Shown here piece by piece: positions 53,993 to 62,469 of a stretch of DNA of 64,000 bases. The notes below the pieces were generated by a model. The model was not told the origin of the DNA and did not search any database. It saw nothing but the letters and a program-made list of their open reading frames with translations. The DNA is from Pseudolabrys sp. (GTDB taxonomy: Bacteria; Pseudomonadota; Alphaproteobacteria; Rhizobiales; Xanthobacteraceae): assembly GCA_019635575.1 (NCBI GenBank), contig JAHBZF010000001.1, forward strand, positions 48,753 through 112,752. Reading direction: 5' to 3'. The translations under genes and the position numbers were made by a program. How positions within the stretch are numbered: position 1 is the first letter of the stretch; each line of letters opens with the position of its first letter.

Positions 53993-54772
53993 TCAAAAGG
54001 TCCCAGGGTAGCTTCCCCCATCGACCAGCAGATTTTGGCCAGTGACAAATCCGGCTTGTTCAGAGCAGATGAACGCGCAATAGGCGCCGAGCTCGGCCGG
54101 CCGCCCGTAACGCCGCGCTGGATTGTTAGCGGCGCGCGCCTTCCAGATTTCGTCGAAACTCTTGCCGCCCTCCTCCAGCATCCCGTTGATGTGGCGGCGC
54201 TGCGCGTCGCTATCGAAGATGCCGGGCAGCAGATTGTTGATGGTGACGTTGTGCTCGACCGTATCCCGCGCAAGCCCACCGACGAATCCGACCAACCCGG
54301 AGCGCGCGCCATTGGAGAGCGCCAGTTCGCCCTGCGGAATTTTCACACTGCGCGAGACGATATTGACGATGCGGCCGAATTTGCGCGCGATCATGCCGTC
54401 GACCGTCAGACGGATCATCTCGATCGGGCCGAGCATCATCGCATCGATCGCATCGAGCCAGTCCTGCCGCGAATAGTCGCGGAAGTCGCCCGGCACCGGA
54501 CCATCCGCGTTATTGAGCAGGATATCCGGCTGCGGGCAGGCAGCCAGCGCCGCCTGCCGTCCTTCCGGCTTGGTGATGTCGCCGACCACCGGCGTCGCTC
54601 TCGCGCCGGTCTCGGAACGGATGTCCGCACAGGTTTGTTCCAGCACGTCGCGCGTACGCGCGACGAGCGTGACCTCGACACCCTCGCGGGCGAGCGCAAA
54701 GGCGCAAGCTTTGCCAAGCCCGCGGCTCGCACCGAACAGAAGTGCCTTGCGGCCGCCGATACCAAGATCCAC
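53993..54772 (-). CDS. SDR family oxidoreductase with atypical active site
   Basis: A 259-residue short-chain dehydrogenase-like protein, GTG start. The cofactor motif GASRGLGKACAFAL and LLNNADGP are normal, and LVDGGSYPGTF ends the fold. Where YxxxK is expected the sequence reads ALSNGARSGLVGF, so the catalytic Tyr is replaced and Arg stands for Lys. A known subgroup of 3-oxoacyl-reductase-like SDRs has this change (SN..R). It begins 9 bases after the DapA-like gene. Activity and substrate are uncertain. Confidence 0.85.
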   Translation of the reverse strand: MDLGIGGRKALLFGASRGLGKACAFALAREGVEVTLVARTRDVLEQTCADIRSETGARATPVVGDITKPEGRQAALAACPQPDILLNNADGPVPGDFRDYSRQDWLDAIDAMMLGPIEMIRLTVDGMIARKFGRIVNIVSRSVKIPQGELALSNGARSGLVGFVGGLARDTVEHNVTINNLLPGIFDSDAQRRHINGMLEEGGKSFDEIWKARAANNPARRYGRPAELGAYCAFICSEQAGFVTGQNLLVDGGSYPGTF

Positions 54773-54781
54773 AGCGAAGAC

Positions 54782-55720
54782 TCAGGCCGCGGCGGACAAA
54801 GGCTTGACGTTGTAGCCGTACTTCTTGTCGAGGCCGAGTTCCTGAACGATACGCACGCCCTTGGCCAGCGCCTCGCCTTCAAGCCCGGTCAACGGCCGGC
54901 GCAGATCGCCTGACGGCATGCCGAGCACCTTCATCAGCGACTTCACCGCCACCGGATTGATCGCCGAATAGGTGTAATGCAGCATCGGCAGCAGGCCGAG
55001 ATAGGCTTTCTTGAAACCCTCCGCTTCGGCGTAGCTCTTCCACGGCGTCGAGATCGTCGCGAGTTCGCCCGGCGCGACGTTGCCGGTCATGTTCGCGGTG
55101 CCATGGCCGCCGAGGCTCATGGTCGGCACGACAAGACCGAGATTGGGGCTGTCGCAGCACATCACCGCGACGCCGGTGTTGGCGGCCAGCACCTGCGCCA
55201 CCTGGCCGACGCGGCCGGTGGATTCCTTGTGCACCACATAGTTCGGATGCTTGAAGATGCGGATCAGGTTGTCCCAGTGCAGATCGCTCTTCACGCGCGG
55301 CGGATTGTTGTAAATGCCGAGCGGCAGGTCAGTCGCGTCCGCCACATCGAGGAAGAACTTCTCGATGTCGGCCTCCGGCGCGCAGATATAAGCGGGCGCC
55401 GCCACGATCGCGCCGTCGGCGCCGTTGTCCTTGGCGAACTTGATGTAGTCGATGGTGGATTCGGTATTGTTACCGGTGCAGCCGAAAAAGACCGGCATTT
55501 TGCCCGACTTCATCTTGGCGCATTCGGCGATGATCTTCTTGCGTTCCTCCGGCGACAGCATCGACACTTCGCCGGTCGAGCCCATGATGAGGACCGCCGA
55601 GGTGCCGTTGTCCTCGTGGAATTTCAGCAGCGAGCGGAACGCGGCGAAATCCACCGACCCGTCCTTGTTGAACGGCGTGATCAGCGCCACGAACGAGCCG
55701 GTCATCAGCTTCTTCGACAT
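54782..55720 (-). CDS. Dihydrodipicolinate synthase/N-acetylneuraminate lyase family protein
   Basis: A 312-residue class I aldolase/lyase. GGAGGAATGAC precedes the ATG. GSFVALITPFNKDGSVD, LIMGSTGEVSMLSPEE, GIYNNPPRVKSDL (Tyr) and YVVHKESTGRVGQV (Schiff-base Lys) match DapA-family active sites. True DapA is usually not placed with a D-amino-acid dehydrogenase. A catabolic relative (for example a hydroxyproline deaminase-type or keto-acid aldolase) is more likely in this operon. Confidence 0.88.
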   Translation of the reverse strand: MSKKLMTGSFVALITPFNKDGSVDFAAFRSLLKFHEDNGTSAVLIMGSTGEVSMLSPEERKKIIAECAKMKSGKMPVFFGCTGNNTESTIDYIKFAKDNGADGAIVAAPAYICAPEADIEKFFLDVADATDLPLGIYNNPPRVKSDLHWDNLIRIFKHPNYVVHKESTGRVGQVAQVLAANTGVAVMCCDSPNLGLVVPTMSLGGHGTANMTGNVAPGELATISTPWKSYAEAEGFKKAYLGLLPMLHYTYSAINPVAVKSLMKVLGMPSGDLRRPLTGLEGEALAKGVRIVQELGLDKKYGYNVKPLSAAA

Positions 55721-55756
55721 GTCATTCCTCCAGTACGAACCTTGATATGAAGACTA

Positions 55757-58060
55757 TCACGCCGCATCGGGTGCGGCATGGATGATGGATGGCGGCGCGA
55801 ACGCCCGGACCTGCGGCAACGCCGCGTCCCAGCGCTCGATCTCGACCAGCGCGCTCAACGCGCTGGGGCCCTGCGTCAGCCGCGACGTGCCGACGTCCAG
55901 CGTCAGGACATTGGGGTTGCCGTGACGTTCGAGACCCTGTTGTTCGGCAGGATCGAACCACGCGCCGGTCGCCATCACGGCGACATTGCGCATCACGCCC
56001 GGATCGAGCACCGCCGCCGCGAGGCAGGCGCCGCGCGCGTTGAACACGCGGACGATATCGTCGGTCTTGATGCCGCGGTGTGCCGCGTCATCCGGATTGA
56101 TGCGAATGATCTCGCGGTCCTTGACCTTGTGACGACGCGAGGCACCGGCCGGATCGAGCTGGCTGTGCAAACGGTCTACCGGCTGGTGGGTGACGAGATG
56201 CAGCGGCCAGTCGCGCGCGGCGGTGCCGCCGAGCCATTCGGCCGGCGGCAGCCAGGCCGGATGCGGCAGGCAATCCGCATAATTGAACCCCGCGATGGTA
56301 TCGGAGCCGATCTCGATTTTTCCCGACGGCGTTTTCAACGGATAGAGCGCCGGATCGCGCCGGAAGTCCTCGAACAGGACGAAATCCTTGTCCGGGTCCG
56401 GCAGTTCCACATAGCCCTGCTCCCAGAACGTCTCGAAATCCGGCAGCGCGATGTTCTTGCGCGCGGCGCCAGCCACGACCCGCTCATAGATGCCGCGGCA
56501 CCAGTCCATCTCGCTGCGGCCTTCGGAGAAGACATCGCCGTAGCCGAGACGCCGGGCGAGCGCATGGAAGATGTCGAAATCCGAACGCGCGTCGCCGACC
56601 GGCGGGATCGCCTGCTTCATCGCCAGCACGAACGGATCGCGCGACGAACCGCCGACGTCGTTGCGCTCCAGCGTCGTCGTCGCCGGCAGCACGATATCCG
56701 CGTGGCGCGCGGTCGGCGTCCACCAGCTTTCGTGCACGATCACCGTATCGGGCTTCTGCCAGCCCTGCCGCAGCCGGTTGAGGTCCTGATGATGATGGAA
56801 CGGATTGCCGCCGGCCCAATAGATCAGCCGGATATCCGGATAGACGTCGCGGCGGCCGTTGAATTCATAAGGCGCGCCGGGATTGAGCAGCATGTCGGCG
56901 ATGCGCGCCACCGGAATGGCTTTCGCCGCCGGATTGGGCGGCATGAACACTTCGGGACCGGGGATGTCGACGCGCGGCACGCCGACGCCGTTCATCGACC
57001 CGTGACCGAAAGCAAAGCCGGCACCGGGTTTGCCGATCCCGCCGAGCATCGCCGCCAGCGCGATAGAGGCCCAGTACGGCTGCTCGCCGTGATGCGCGCG
57101 CTGCAGCGACCACGCCACCGTGATCATGCTGGTGGTCGCGGCAGCCTCGCGCACCAGCGCGCGGATCGTCTGCGCCGGCACGCCGGTGATGGCGGCGGCC
57201 CATTCCGCGTCTTTCGCCACGCCATCGTCAGCGCCCAGCAGATAGGCTTTGAAACGATCGAAGCCGACGCAGTATCGCGCCAGGAACGCCTCGTCGTGCT
57301 GCCCTTCGCTGACCAGCGTATGCGCCATGGCCAGCATCAGCGCCGTATCGGTGTTCGGGCGGATCGGAATCCATTCGGCGTCGAGGAAGTCCGGCGCGTC
57401 GAGTTTCAGCGGGCTGATGACGACGAAGCGGACACCGGCCTCCTTGGCGCGCCGCAGCCAGTGTTCGAGCACATGCGCGCCCATGCCGCCAGAGCTCACC
57501 TGTCCGTTTTTCAGCGCGAGACCGCCGAACGCGACCATCAGCTTGGTATTCGTCACGATCGACGGCCAGTCAGTGACCCGGCCAGCAACCGGCTGATAAG
57601 TGCCGATCACGTGCGGCAGCAGGAATTGCGCCGCGCCCCAGCTATAATTGCCCGCCTGATCGACGCAGCCGCCGCCCTGAAACAGGAACCGGCGCACCAG
57701 CGTGCGCGCGTGATGCAGCCGGCCAGCCGACGACCAGCCGTAGGAGCCGCCGAAGATCGCCGTATCGCCGTGCTCGCGGCGGACACGCGTCAGTTCGCCG
57801 GCGACAAGATCGAGCGCCTCGTCCCACGACACTTCCTGGAAACGATCATGGCCGGTGCGCGGCTTGCCGTCACGCCAGCCCTCGCGCACCGCCGGCCGCG
57901 CGATGCGCAACGGCGAATGCACCATCTCCGGGATCGCGTCGATCATTGCCGACGGCGCCGGATCCTTGGCGAAGGGTTCGCAGCCGATGACACGGCCGTC
58001 CTCGACGAGTGCATTGAATGCACCCCAATGCGCGAGGGACGGCACGCGCCTCACTGTCAT
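55757..58060 (-). CDS. Molybdopterin-dependent oxidoreductase, BisC/TorZ-like
   Basis: A 767-residue DMSO-reductase family enzyme close to biotin sulfoxide reductase. HSPLRIARPAVREGW, the molybdenum-site segment GGSYGWSSAGRLHHARTLVRRFL (Ser ligand), QAGNYSWGAAQFLLPHVIG, YWAGGNPFHHHQDLNRL and HPQPVDRLHSQLDP-like C-terminal sequences are present. There is no N-terminal 4Fe-4S Cys motif and no Tat signal, so it is probably cytoplasmic like BisC. Such enzymes reduce S- or N-oxides, including methionine sulfoxide. It sits between a racemase and a DapA-like gene, an unusual setting. Confidence 0.9.
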   Translation of the reverse strand: MTVRRVPSLAHWGAFNALVEDGRVIGCEPFAKDPAPSAMIDAIPEMVHSPLRIARPAVREGWRDGKPRTGHDRFQEVSWDEALDLVAGELTRVRREHGDTAIFGGSYGWSSAGRLHHARTLVRRFLFQGGGCVDQAGNYSWGAAQFLLPHVIGTYQPVAGRVTDWPSIVTNTKLMVAFGGLALKNGQVSSGGMGAHVLEHWLRRAKEAGVRFVVISPLKLDAPDFLDAEWIPIRPNTDTALMLAMAHTLVSEGQHDEAFLARYCVGFDRFKAYLLGADDGVAKDAEWAAAITGVPAQTIRALVREAAATTSMITVAWSLQRAHHGEQPYWASIALAAMLGGIGKPGAGFAFGHGSMNGVGVPRVDIPGPEVFMPPNPAAKAIPVARIADMLLNPGAPYEFNGRRDVYPDIRLIYWAGGNPFHHHQDLNRLRQGWQKPDTVIVHESWWTPTARHADIVLPATTTLERNDVGGSSRDPFVLAMKQAIPPVGDARSDFDIFHALARRLGYGDVFSEGRSEMDWCRGIYERVVAGAARKNIALPDFETFWEQGYVELPDPDKDFVLFEDFRRDPALYPLKTPSGKIEIGSDTIAGFNYADCLPHPAWLPPAEWLGGTAARDWPLHLVTHQPVDRLHSQLDPAGASRRHKVKDREIIRINPDDAAHRGIKTDDIVRVFNARGACLAAAVLDPGVMRNVAVMATGAWFDPAEQQGLERHGNPNVLTLDVGTSRLTQGPSALSALVEIERWDAALPQVRAFAPPSIIHAAPDAA

Positions 58061-58093
58061 GGCTGGATGGCCCTCATGGTTGCGATACCGCCT

Positions 58094-58816
58094 CTAGGCC
58101 GCGCTCATGCGCGGCGCATCGTCGTTCGCCAGCGAGAAGCGAACCGCCGTGTCGGCATGAATGAGCGTGGAATCGAAAACCGGCAAGTCCGTGTCCTGTT
58201 CACCAATCAGCAATCCGATCTCGGTGCAGCCGAGGATCACGCAATCCGCGCCCTGCGCACGACCGCGCGCGATGATATCGCGGAAATGCTGACGTGAGCT
58301 ATCGCGGACGACGCCCTGACACAACTCGTCGAAGATCGTCTGATGGACCATCGTCCGGCCGTCGTCGTCCGGCACCAGCGGATCGAGATTGAACTTGTCG
58401 CGCAGGCGCCCGACGTAGAAATCCTGTTCCATGGTGTAGCGGGTGGCGAGCACGAGCGGCCTGCGCAGCCCCGCCCGCATCACCTCTGCGGCTGTGACAT
58501 CGGCGATATGCAAAACCGGCACGGAGACCGCCTCCTGCACGGCGTCCGCCAGCTTGTGCATGGTGTTGGTGCAGATCACGATACAGGCCGCTCCAGACCG
58601 TTCGAGATCGCCCGCCAGTGTCGCCATGAGATGCGCCGCCTGATCCCATTGCCCGGCGCGCTGCAGACTGACGATGTCGTCAAAATTCACCGAGCGCATT
58701 AGCACTTCCGCGGAATTCAGGCCGCCGAGGCGGTTCCGGACCTCTTCGTTGATCCGGCGATAATACACCGCGGTGCTCTCCCAGCTCATTCCACCCAGCA
58801 GGCCGATCGTGCGCAT
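58094..58816 (-). CDS. Aspartate/glutamate racemase family protein (YgeA-like)
   Basis: A 240-residue Asp/Glu/hydantoin racemase superfamily enzyme. MRTIGLLGGMSWESTAVYYRRINEEV is the typical start. The two catalytic Cys are in IVICTNTMHKLAD and VILGCTEIGLLIG. It should interconvert L and D forms of an amino acid without PLP. First gene of the six-gene minus-strand operon ending in a D-amino acid dehydrogenase, and divergent from the Lrp gene. Confidence 0.9.
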   Translation of the reverse strand: MRTIGLLGGMSWESTAVYYRRINEEVRNRLGGLNSAEVLMRSVNFDDIVSLQRAGQWDQAAHLMATLAGDLERSGAACIVICTNTMHKLADAVQEAVSVPVLHIADVTAAEVMRAGLRRPLVLATRYTMEQDFYVGRLRDKFNLDPLVPDDDGRTMVHQTIFDELCQGVVRDSSRQHFRDIIARGRAQGADCVILGCTEIGLLIGEQDTDLPVFDSTLIHADTAVRFSLANDDAPRMSAA

Positions 58817-58850
58817 GGCTTTATATCCCTGATGTCAGCGTCTGACCGGC

Positions 58851-58956
58851 AATTTATCGCCGTGGTCCAGCAATTTTATCGGAAAGATTTGGTAGTTCTG
58901 TCGATTTTTGGCGATAAATTCTCACATATTGAAATTTTTGGGATATAATTTATCAA
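58851..58956. promoter_or_regulatory. Cluster of AATTTATCG boxes between racemase and Lrp genes
   Basis: AATTTATCGCC at 58851-58861 and its exact complement GGCGATAAATT at 58910-58920 form perfect 11-base arms 48 bases apart. Two related boxes lie at 58872-58882 (AATTTTATCGG) and 58947-58956 (AATTTATCAA). Repeated boxes in a divergent region beside an Lrp/AsnC gene are the usual form of such regulators' binding sites. It probably controls both the racemase operon and the regulator itself. Confidence 0.6.
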
Positions 58957-58997
58957 TAATCAGCAAAGTACGGCAAAACACGTTCCCGGAGCCACGA

Positions 58998-59465
58998 ATG
59001 GACGCCGCAGACCGGAAAATCCTCGATATCCTGCAGGCCGATGCCTCGGTCTCGGTCGCAACCATCGCCGAGAAAATCGGCATGAGCACCGCGCCATGCT
59101 GGCGGCGCATCCGCAAGCTGGAAGACGATGGCGTCATCACCCGCCGGGTCGCCCTGCTCAACCGGCGCAAGGCCAATGTGCCGATGACCGTGTTCGCCAC
59201 GGTCAAGGCGCCGCGCCATGCCGTCGAATGGCTGCAGGCGTTCCGCAAGCTGATCGCCGATATTCCGGAAATCGTCGAAGCCTGGCGCTTGACTGGCGAA
59301 GCCGACTATCAGCTCCGCATCGTCGTGCCCGACATCGAGACCTACGATCTCGTCTACCAGCGGATGATCAGCCGGCTGGAATTCTCCGACATCAGTTCCT
59401 CGATCGCCATGGAGGAAATGAAATACACCACGGCGATCCCGACCAGCTATATCGCGATCAAGTGA
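58998..59465 (+). CDS. Lrp/AsnC family transcriptional regulator
   Basis: A 155-residue regulator. The ATG at 58998 follows GGAG; an upstream in-frame extension is AT-rich promoter sequence. Helix-turn-helix: DAADRKILDILQADASVSVATIAEKIGMSTAPCWRRIRKLEDDGVI. The RAM effector domain follows (AWRLTGEADYQLRIVVPDIETYDLVYQ). Likely responds to an amino acid and governs the divergent racemase/D-amino-acid operon. Confidence 0.95.
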   Translation: MDAADRKILDILQADASVSVATIAEKIGMSTAPCWRRIRKLEDDGVITRRVALLNRRKANVPMTVFATVKAPRHAVEWLQAFRKLIADIPEIVEAWRLTGEADYQLRIVVPDIETYDLVYQRMISRLEFSDISSSIAMEEMKYTTAIPTSYIAIK

Positions 59466-59475
59466 CACGCTCGCA

Positions 59476-60456
59476 TCAGCGGGCGCGGATCGCCTCGTTG
59501 TAATACGACAGATCCAGATACTTGTCCGGCGACGGCGGTACGCCGCCCCAGTCGCCATGCTGCTCGGCGCGCAGCTTCAGCACGTTGCGAAAACCATCCA
59601 GATCCATCGCCGCCTTGCGGGCGAAGCCGGACTTGGGATCGGTCGCGACCGCGTAAGACGCCTCGGCCATCGCCGGCGAAATATTGAGCCCCTTCGCGAG
59701 CATGGCAATCGCTTCGGCCTTGTTCGCGGGATCGAGAACCCAGTCGAGACCTTCGAGATAGGCGCGGATATAGCGCACCAGCACATCACGGTGCGCGGCG
59801 CCCCAGGATCGCATGACGAAACCGGTGGTCGAAAGATAAGGCCCGATCACATCGGTCGCGGTGCCGAGTTTCTTGAGACCGGCTTGTGCGGCCTGCAGCG
59901 AGAACGGCAGGTTGAGCATCGAAGCCGCGACTGTCTTATCCGTGGTGATCGCCTGCAGCCGGAATCGGGTCGCGCCCACCGGCTTGATGGTGATCTGCGA
60001 TTTATCGACGCCGTTGAGTTTCAGCATCTGATAGAGCTGAAACGCGAATGCCGTATCGACCGCATCGACGATCGCGGTCTTGCCCTTCAGATCGGCATAG
60101 CTGTTGATGTCCGGCTGAACATAGAGATCGTTCCAGCCGTTATCGCCGCCGAGCACCACCGCGATGTCGGCGCCAGCGTGCTCCGCCATCGCCACGGCAT
60201 TGTCCACCGAGGTGTGAACGACCTGATAACGCCCTTCTTTCAGACCGTCGCGAAGCTCGGTCGAATTCGGCGCGATCTTCTGGTTCACCGTCAGACCGTA
60301 TTTGGCGAATGCGCCTTTCTGATCGGCCGCGAACAACGGCCAGTTCTGGACGCCCTGAAACACCATTACGTTCAGCGTTTCCGATCGCGCAGCGGACAGA
60401 GTCATGACAACACCAAGAGATATGGCAGCGAGCAATCGAATAGCAGCGATCGGCAT
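59476..60456 (-). CDS. ABC transporter substrate-binding protein (NMT1/THI5-like), orphan
   Basis: A 326-residue periplasmic protein with a signal peptide (AIRLLAAISLGVVMTLSAARS) and core LNVMVFQGVQNWPLFAADQKGAFAKYGLTVNQ, LKGKTAIVDAVDTAFAFQLYQMLKLNGVD. GGGAGA precedes the ATG. It follows ureG by 45 bases on the same strand, so it may be part of the urease transcript; no ATPase or permease gene accompanies it. Confidence 0.87.
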   Translation of the reverse strand: MPIAAIRLLAAISLGVVMTLSAARSETLNVMVFQGVQNWPLFAADQKGAFAKYGLTVNQKIAPNSTELRDGLKEGRYQVVHTSVDNAVAMAEHAGADIAVVLGGDNGWNDLYVQPDINSYADLKGKTAIVDAVDTAFAFQLYQMLKLNGVDKSQITIKPVGATRFRLQAITTDKTVAASMLNLPFSLQAAQAGLKKLGTATDVIGPYLSTTGFVMRSWGAAHRDVLVRYIRAYLEGLDWVLDPANKAEAIAMLAKGLNISPAMAEASYAVATDPKSGFARKAAMDLDGFRNVLKLRAEQHGDWGGVPPSPDKYLDLSYYNEAIRAR

Positions 60457-60501
60457 GATAGTCTCCCTTCAGCAAGTCCGGCTTGACCGCGTGGACTCCG
60501 A

Positions 60502-61125
60502 TTATGCTCCGGCGGAAAGCCCGCCCTTCTGCTCGATAAAAGACACGATGATATCCAGACCGTCGCCGGCGCGCAGATTCGTCATGACGAACGGGCGCGG
60601 TCCGCGCATGCGCGTCGCGTCGGTCCGCATCTTCTCCAGCGAAGCACCGACATGCGGCGCGAGATCGACCTTGTTGATGACAAGGAGATCGGACCGCGTG
60701 ATCCCCGGCCCGCCCTTGGACGGAATCTTGTCGCCGGCAGCGACGTCGATCACATAAATCGTCAGGTCCGCCAGTTCCGGCGAAAATGTCGCGGCAAGAT
60801 TGTCGCCGCCGGATTCGATCAGCACCATGTCGAGGTTCGGAAACTTCGCGCGCATGTCGGCGACGGCTGCGAGATTCATCGACGCATCCTCGCGGATTGC
60901 GGTATGCGGGCAGCCGCCAGTCTCCACACCGACGATGCGTTCGGTGGCGAGGGCGCCGGAGCGCATCAGAAACTCCGCATCCCACTTGGTATAGATATCG
61001 TTGGTGATGGCGGCGATGTCGTAGCGCTCGCGCATGTTTTTGCACAACGAATCCATCAGCGCGGTCTTGCCGGAGCCGACCGGCCCGCCGATGCCGACAC
61101 GAAGGGGTCCGTTGGGACTGGGCAT
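60502..61125 (-). CDS. ureG: Urease accessory protein UreG
   Basis: A 207-residue SIMIBI GTPase needed for GTP-dependent nickel delivery to urease. P-loop [60 protein letters not shown] (Cys-Pro-His nickel motif), [26 protein letters not shown], and [12 protein letters not shown] are all present. The ATG at 61125 is chosen over a longer in-frame extension. It follows ureF by 16 bases. Confidence 0.97.
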   Translation of the reverse strand: MPSPNGPLRVGIGGPVGSGKTALMDSLCKNMRERYDIAAITNDIYTKWDAEFLMRSGALATERIVGVETGGCPHTAIREDASMNLAAVADMRAKFPNLDMVLIESGGDNLAATFSPELADLTIYVIDVAAGDKIPSKGGPGITRSDLLVINKVDLAPHVGASLEKMRTDATRMRGPRPFVMTNLRAGDGLDIIVSFIEQKGGLSAGA

Positions 61126-61141
61126 TATCACGATCCTTTCA

Positions 61142-61882
61142 TCAACTGCGAAACAGCCGCGTATATTGGGTTTCGTGGTGGACGCTGGCGAGGTCGGCCC
61201 TAAATGCCGCACCGCCGAGATCGTCCACCGTCGCGTTCAGCGCGCGACGCGCCGTGGCCTGCACATCGGGCTCCAGCGCATGGATGACGTGCTGACTGTC
61301 GGTCTGGCCGAGCGGAATGATCCGCACGCCGGCCGACACCCAGTTCGCGGACAGCGCGGCGAGAAAGGCATGGAGTGCCGCCGGTAAGGGAACGTCATGA
61401 CCGGCACAGGCGACCGCCACCGCCACGGGATAAGCAACCGGACCGCTCCAGATGGTCGCAAACCGATCGAGCGCCGCGCATGGCCACGCCGCCCGCGTCG
61501 CGGCGAGAAACGCCTGCCCCTGCGTCGTCGTCTCCAGATGCCGCTCGCGCGTCGGCACGAAGGCGGCCGCGAGTTCGACGACCTCTTTCAAAGCCGAATC
61601 ATCGGCCGCGGTTACAGCACGGTAGGCCAGCGCAAAGAAAATCGCGTCGCTCGCGCCCGCCCCCTCCGCGAGCAGCACGCGCAGCCAATCGCGCAGCGTC
61701 GCGGCATCACGGATGTCGCCGCTCTCCACCGCCCATTCGATTCCGCTCGAATAAGCGAAGGCGCCAACCGGAAACGCCGGCGACAGCCAGGTGGCGAGCC
61801 GATACAGCGCCGCCGGCGACAACGGCGGATCGGTCGGTAATGCAGCCGGCGCCTGATGCGCTCGCCTCTTCTCGCCGGCCAT
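61142..61882 (-). CDS. ureF: Urease accessory protein UreF
   Basis: A 246-residue all-helical protein that forms the activation complex with UreD and Ure[35 protein letters not shown] and [27 protein letters not shown] are characteristic N- and C-terminal segments. ATG at 61882 follows GGGGA; a GTG at 61897 overlapping the ureE stop is an alternative start. Confidence 0.95.
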   Translation of the reverse strand: MAGEKRRAHQAPAALPTDPPLSPAALYRLATWLSPAFPVGAFAYSSGIEWAVESGDIRDAATLRDWLRVLLAEGAGASDAIFFALAYRAVTAADDSALKEVVELAAAFVPTRERHLETTTQGQAFLAATRAAWPCAALDRFATIWSGPVAYPVAVAVACAGHDVPLPAALHAFLAALSANWVSAGVRIIPLGQTDSQHVIHALEPDVQATARRALNATVDDLGGAAFRADLASVHHETQYTRLFRS

Positions 61883-61893
61883 CTTAGTCCCCG

Positions 61894-62448
61894 TCACCCA
61901 CCATGGCTGTGTCCGTGGTGATGATCGTGATGGTGGTCGTGGTCATGATGATGGTGGTCGTGGCCATGACGATGATCATGGGAATGACCATGAGGGTGTC
62001 CATGAGCCTGGCCGCCGGCACTCTCCGCATAGGCGCCGCCTTCCGGATCGAACGGCGCCTCGATCTCGCGCACCTGCGCGCCGAGGCCGCGCGCCATATC
62101 GGCGATGACGTGATCGCGGCGGATACGGATCGCCTTCGGCATGATCTGCGACGGCAGATGCCGGTTGCCGAGATGCCAGGCAACACGGGCGAGATGCAGC
62201 GGATCGGCGCAGCGGATTTCCAGGAGAGGCTCCGGCGCGGCAACCACCTCGATCAGCCGCCCGTCTTCCAGCGCCAGCGCATCGCCGGAGCGCAGCCACG
62301 TCGCCTCCGGCAGATCGAGCAGGAACGACGTGCCGTGTGTACCGGTCATCGCCATGCGGCGGCGATGCCGGTCGTCGTAGTCCAGCACGATGCTGTCGGC
62401 GGCTTCGCCGTTCCAGGAACCGGCGGGTTTCACAGCGGTCGCGCGCAT
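61894..62448 (-). CDS. ureE: Urease accessory protein UreE with long His-rich tail
   Basis: A 184-residue nickel metallochaperone. The peptide-binding domain ([36 protein letters not shown]) and metal domain ([27 protein letters not shown] with the conserved His) are followed by a tail with 21 His among the last 37 residues, alternating with Gly and Asp. Such tails store several nickel ions. ATG at 62448 has AGGA eight bases upstream. It lies 21 bases after ureC. Confidence 0.96.
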   Translation of the reverse strand: MRATAVKPAGSWNGEAADSIVLDYDDRHRRRMAMTGTHGTSFLLDLPEATWLRSGDALALEDGRLIEVVAAPEPLLEIRCADPLHLARVAWHLGNRHLPSQIMPKAIRIRRDHVIADMARGLGAQVREIEAPFDPEGGAYAESAGGQAHGHPHGHSHDHRHGHDHHHHDHDHHHDHHHGHSHGG

Positions 62449-62469
62449 CAACTCGATCCTATCGGAACG

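Noticed and set aside
55778-58297. 839-codon plus-strand open frame over the molybdoenzyme gene
   Set aside because: Antisense shadow of a well-supported BisC-like gene; composition dominated by Arg, Ala and His.
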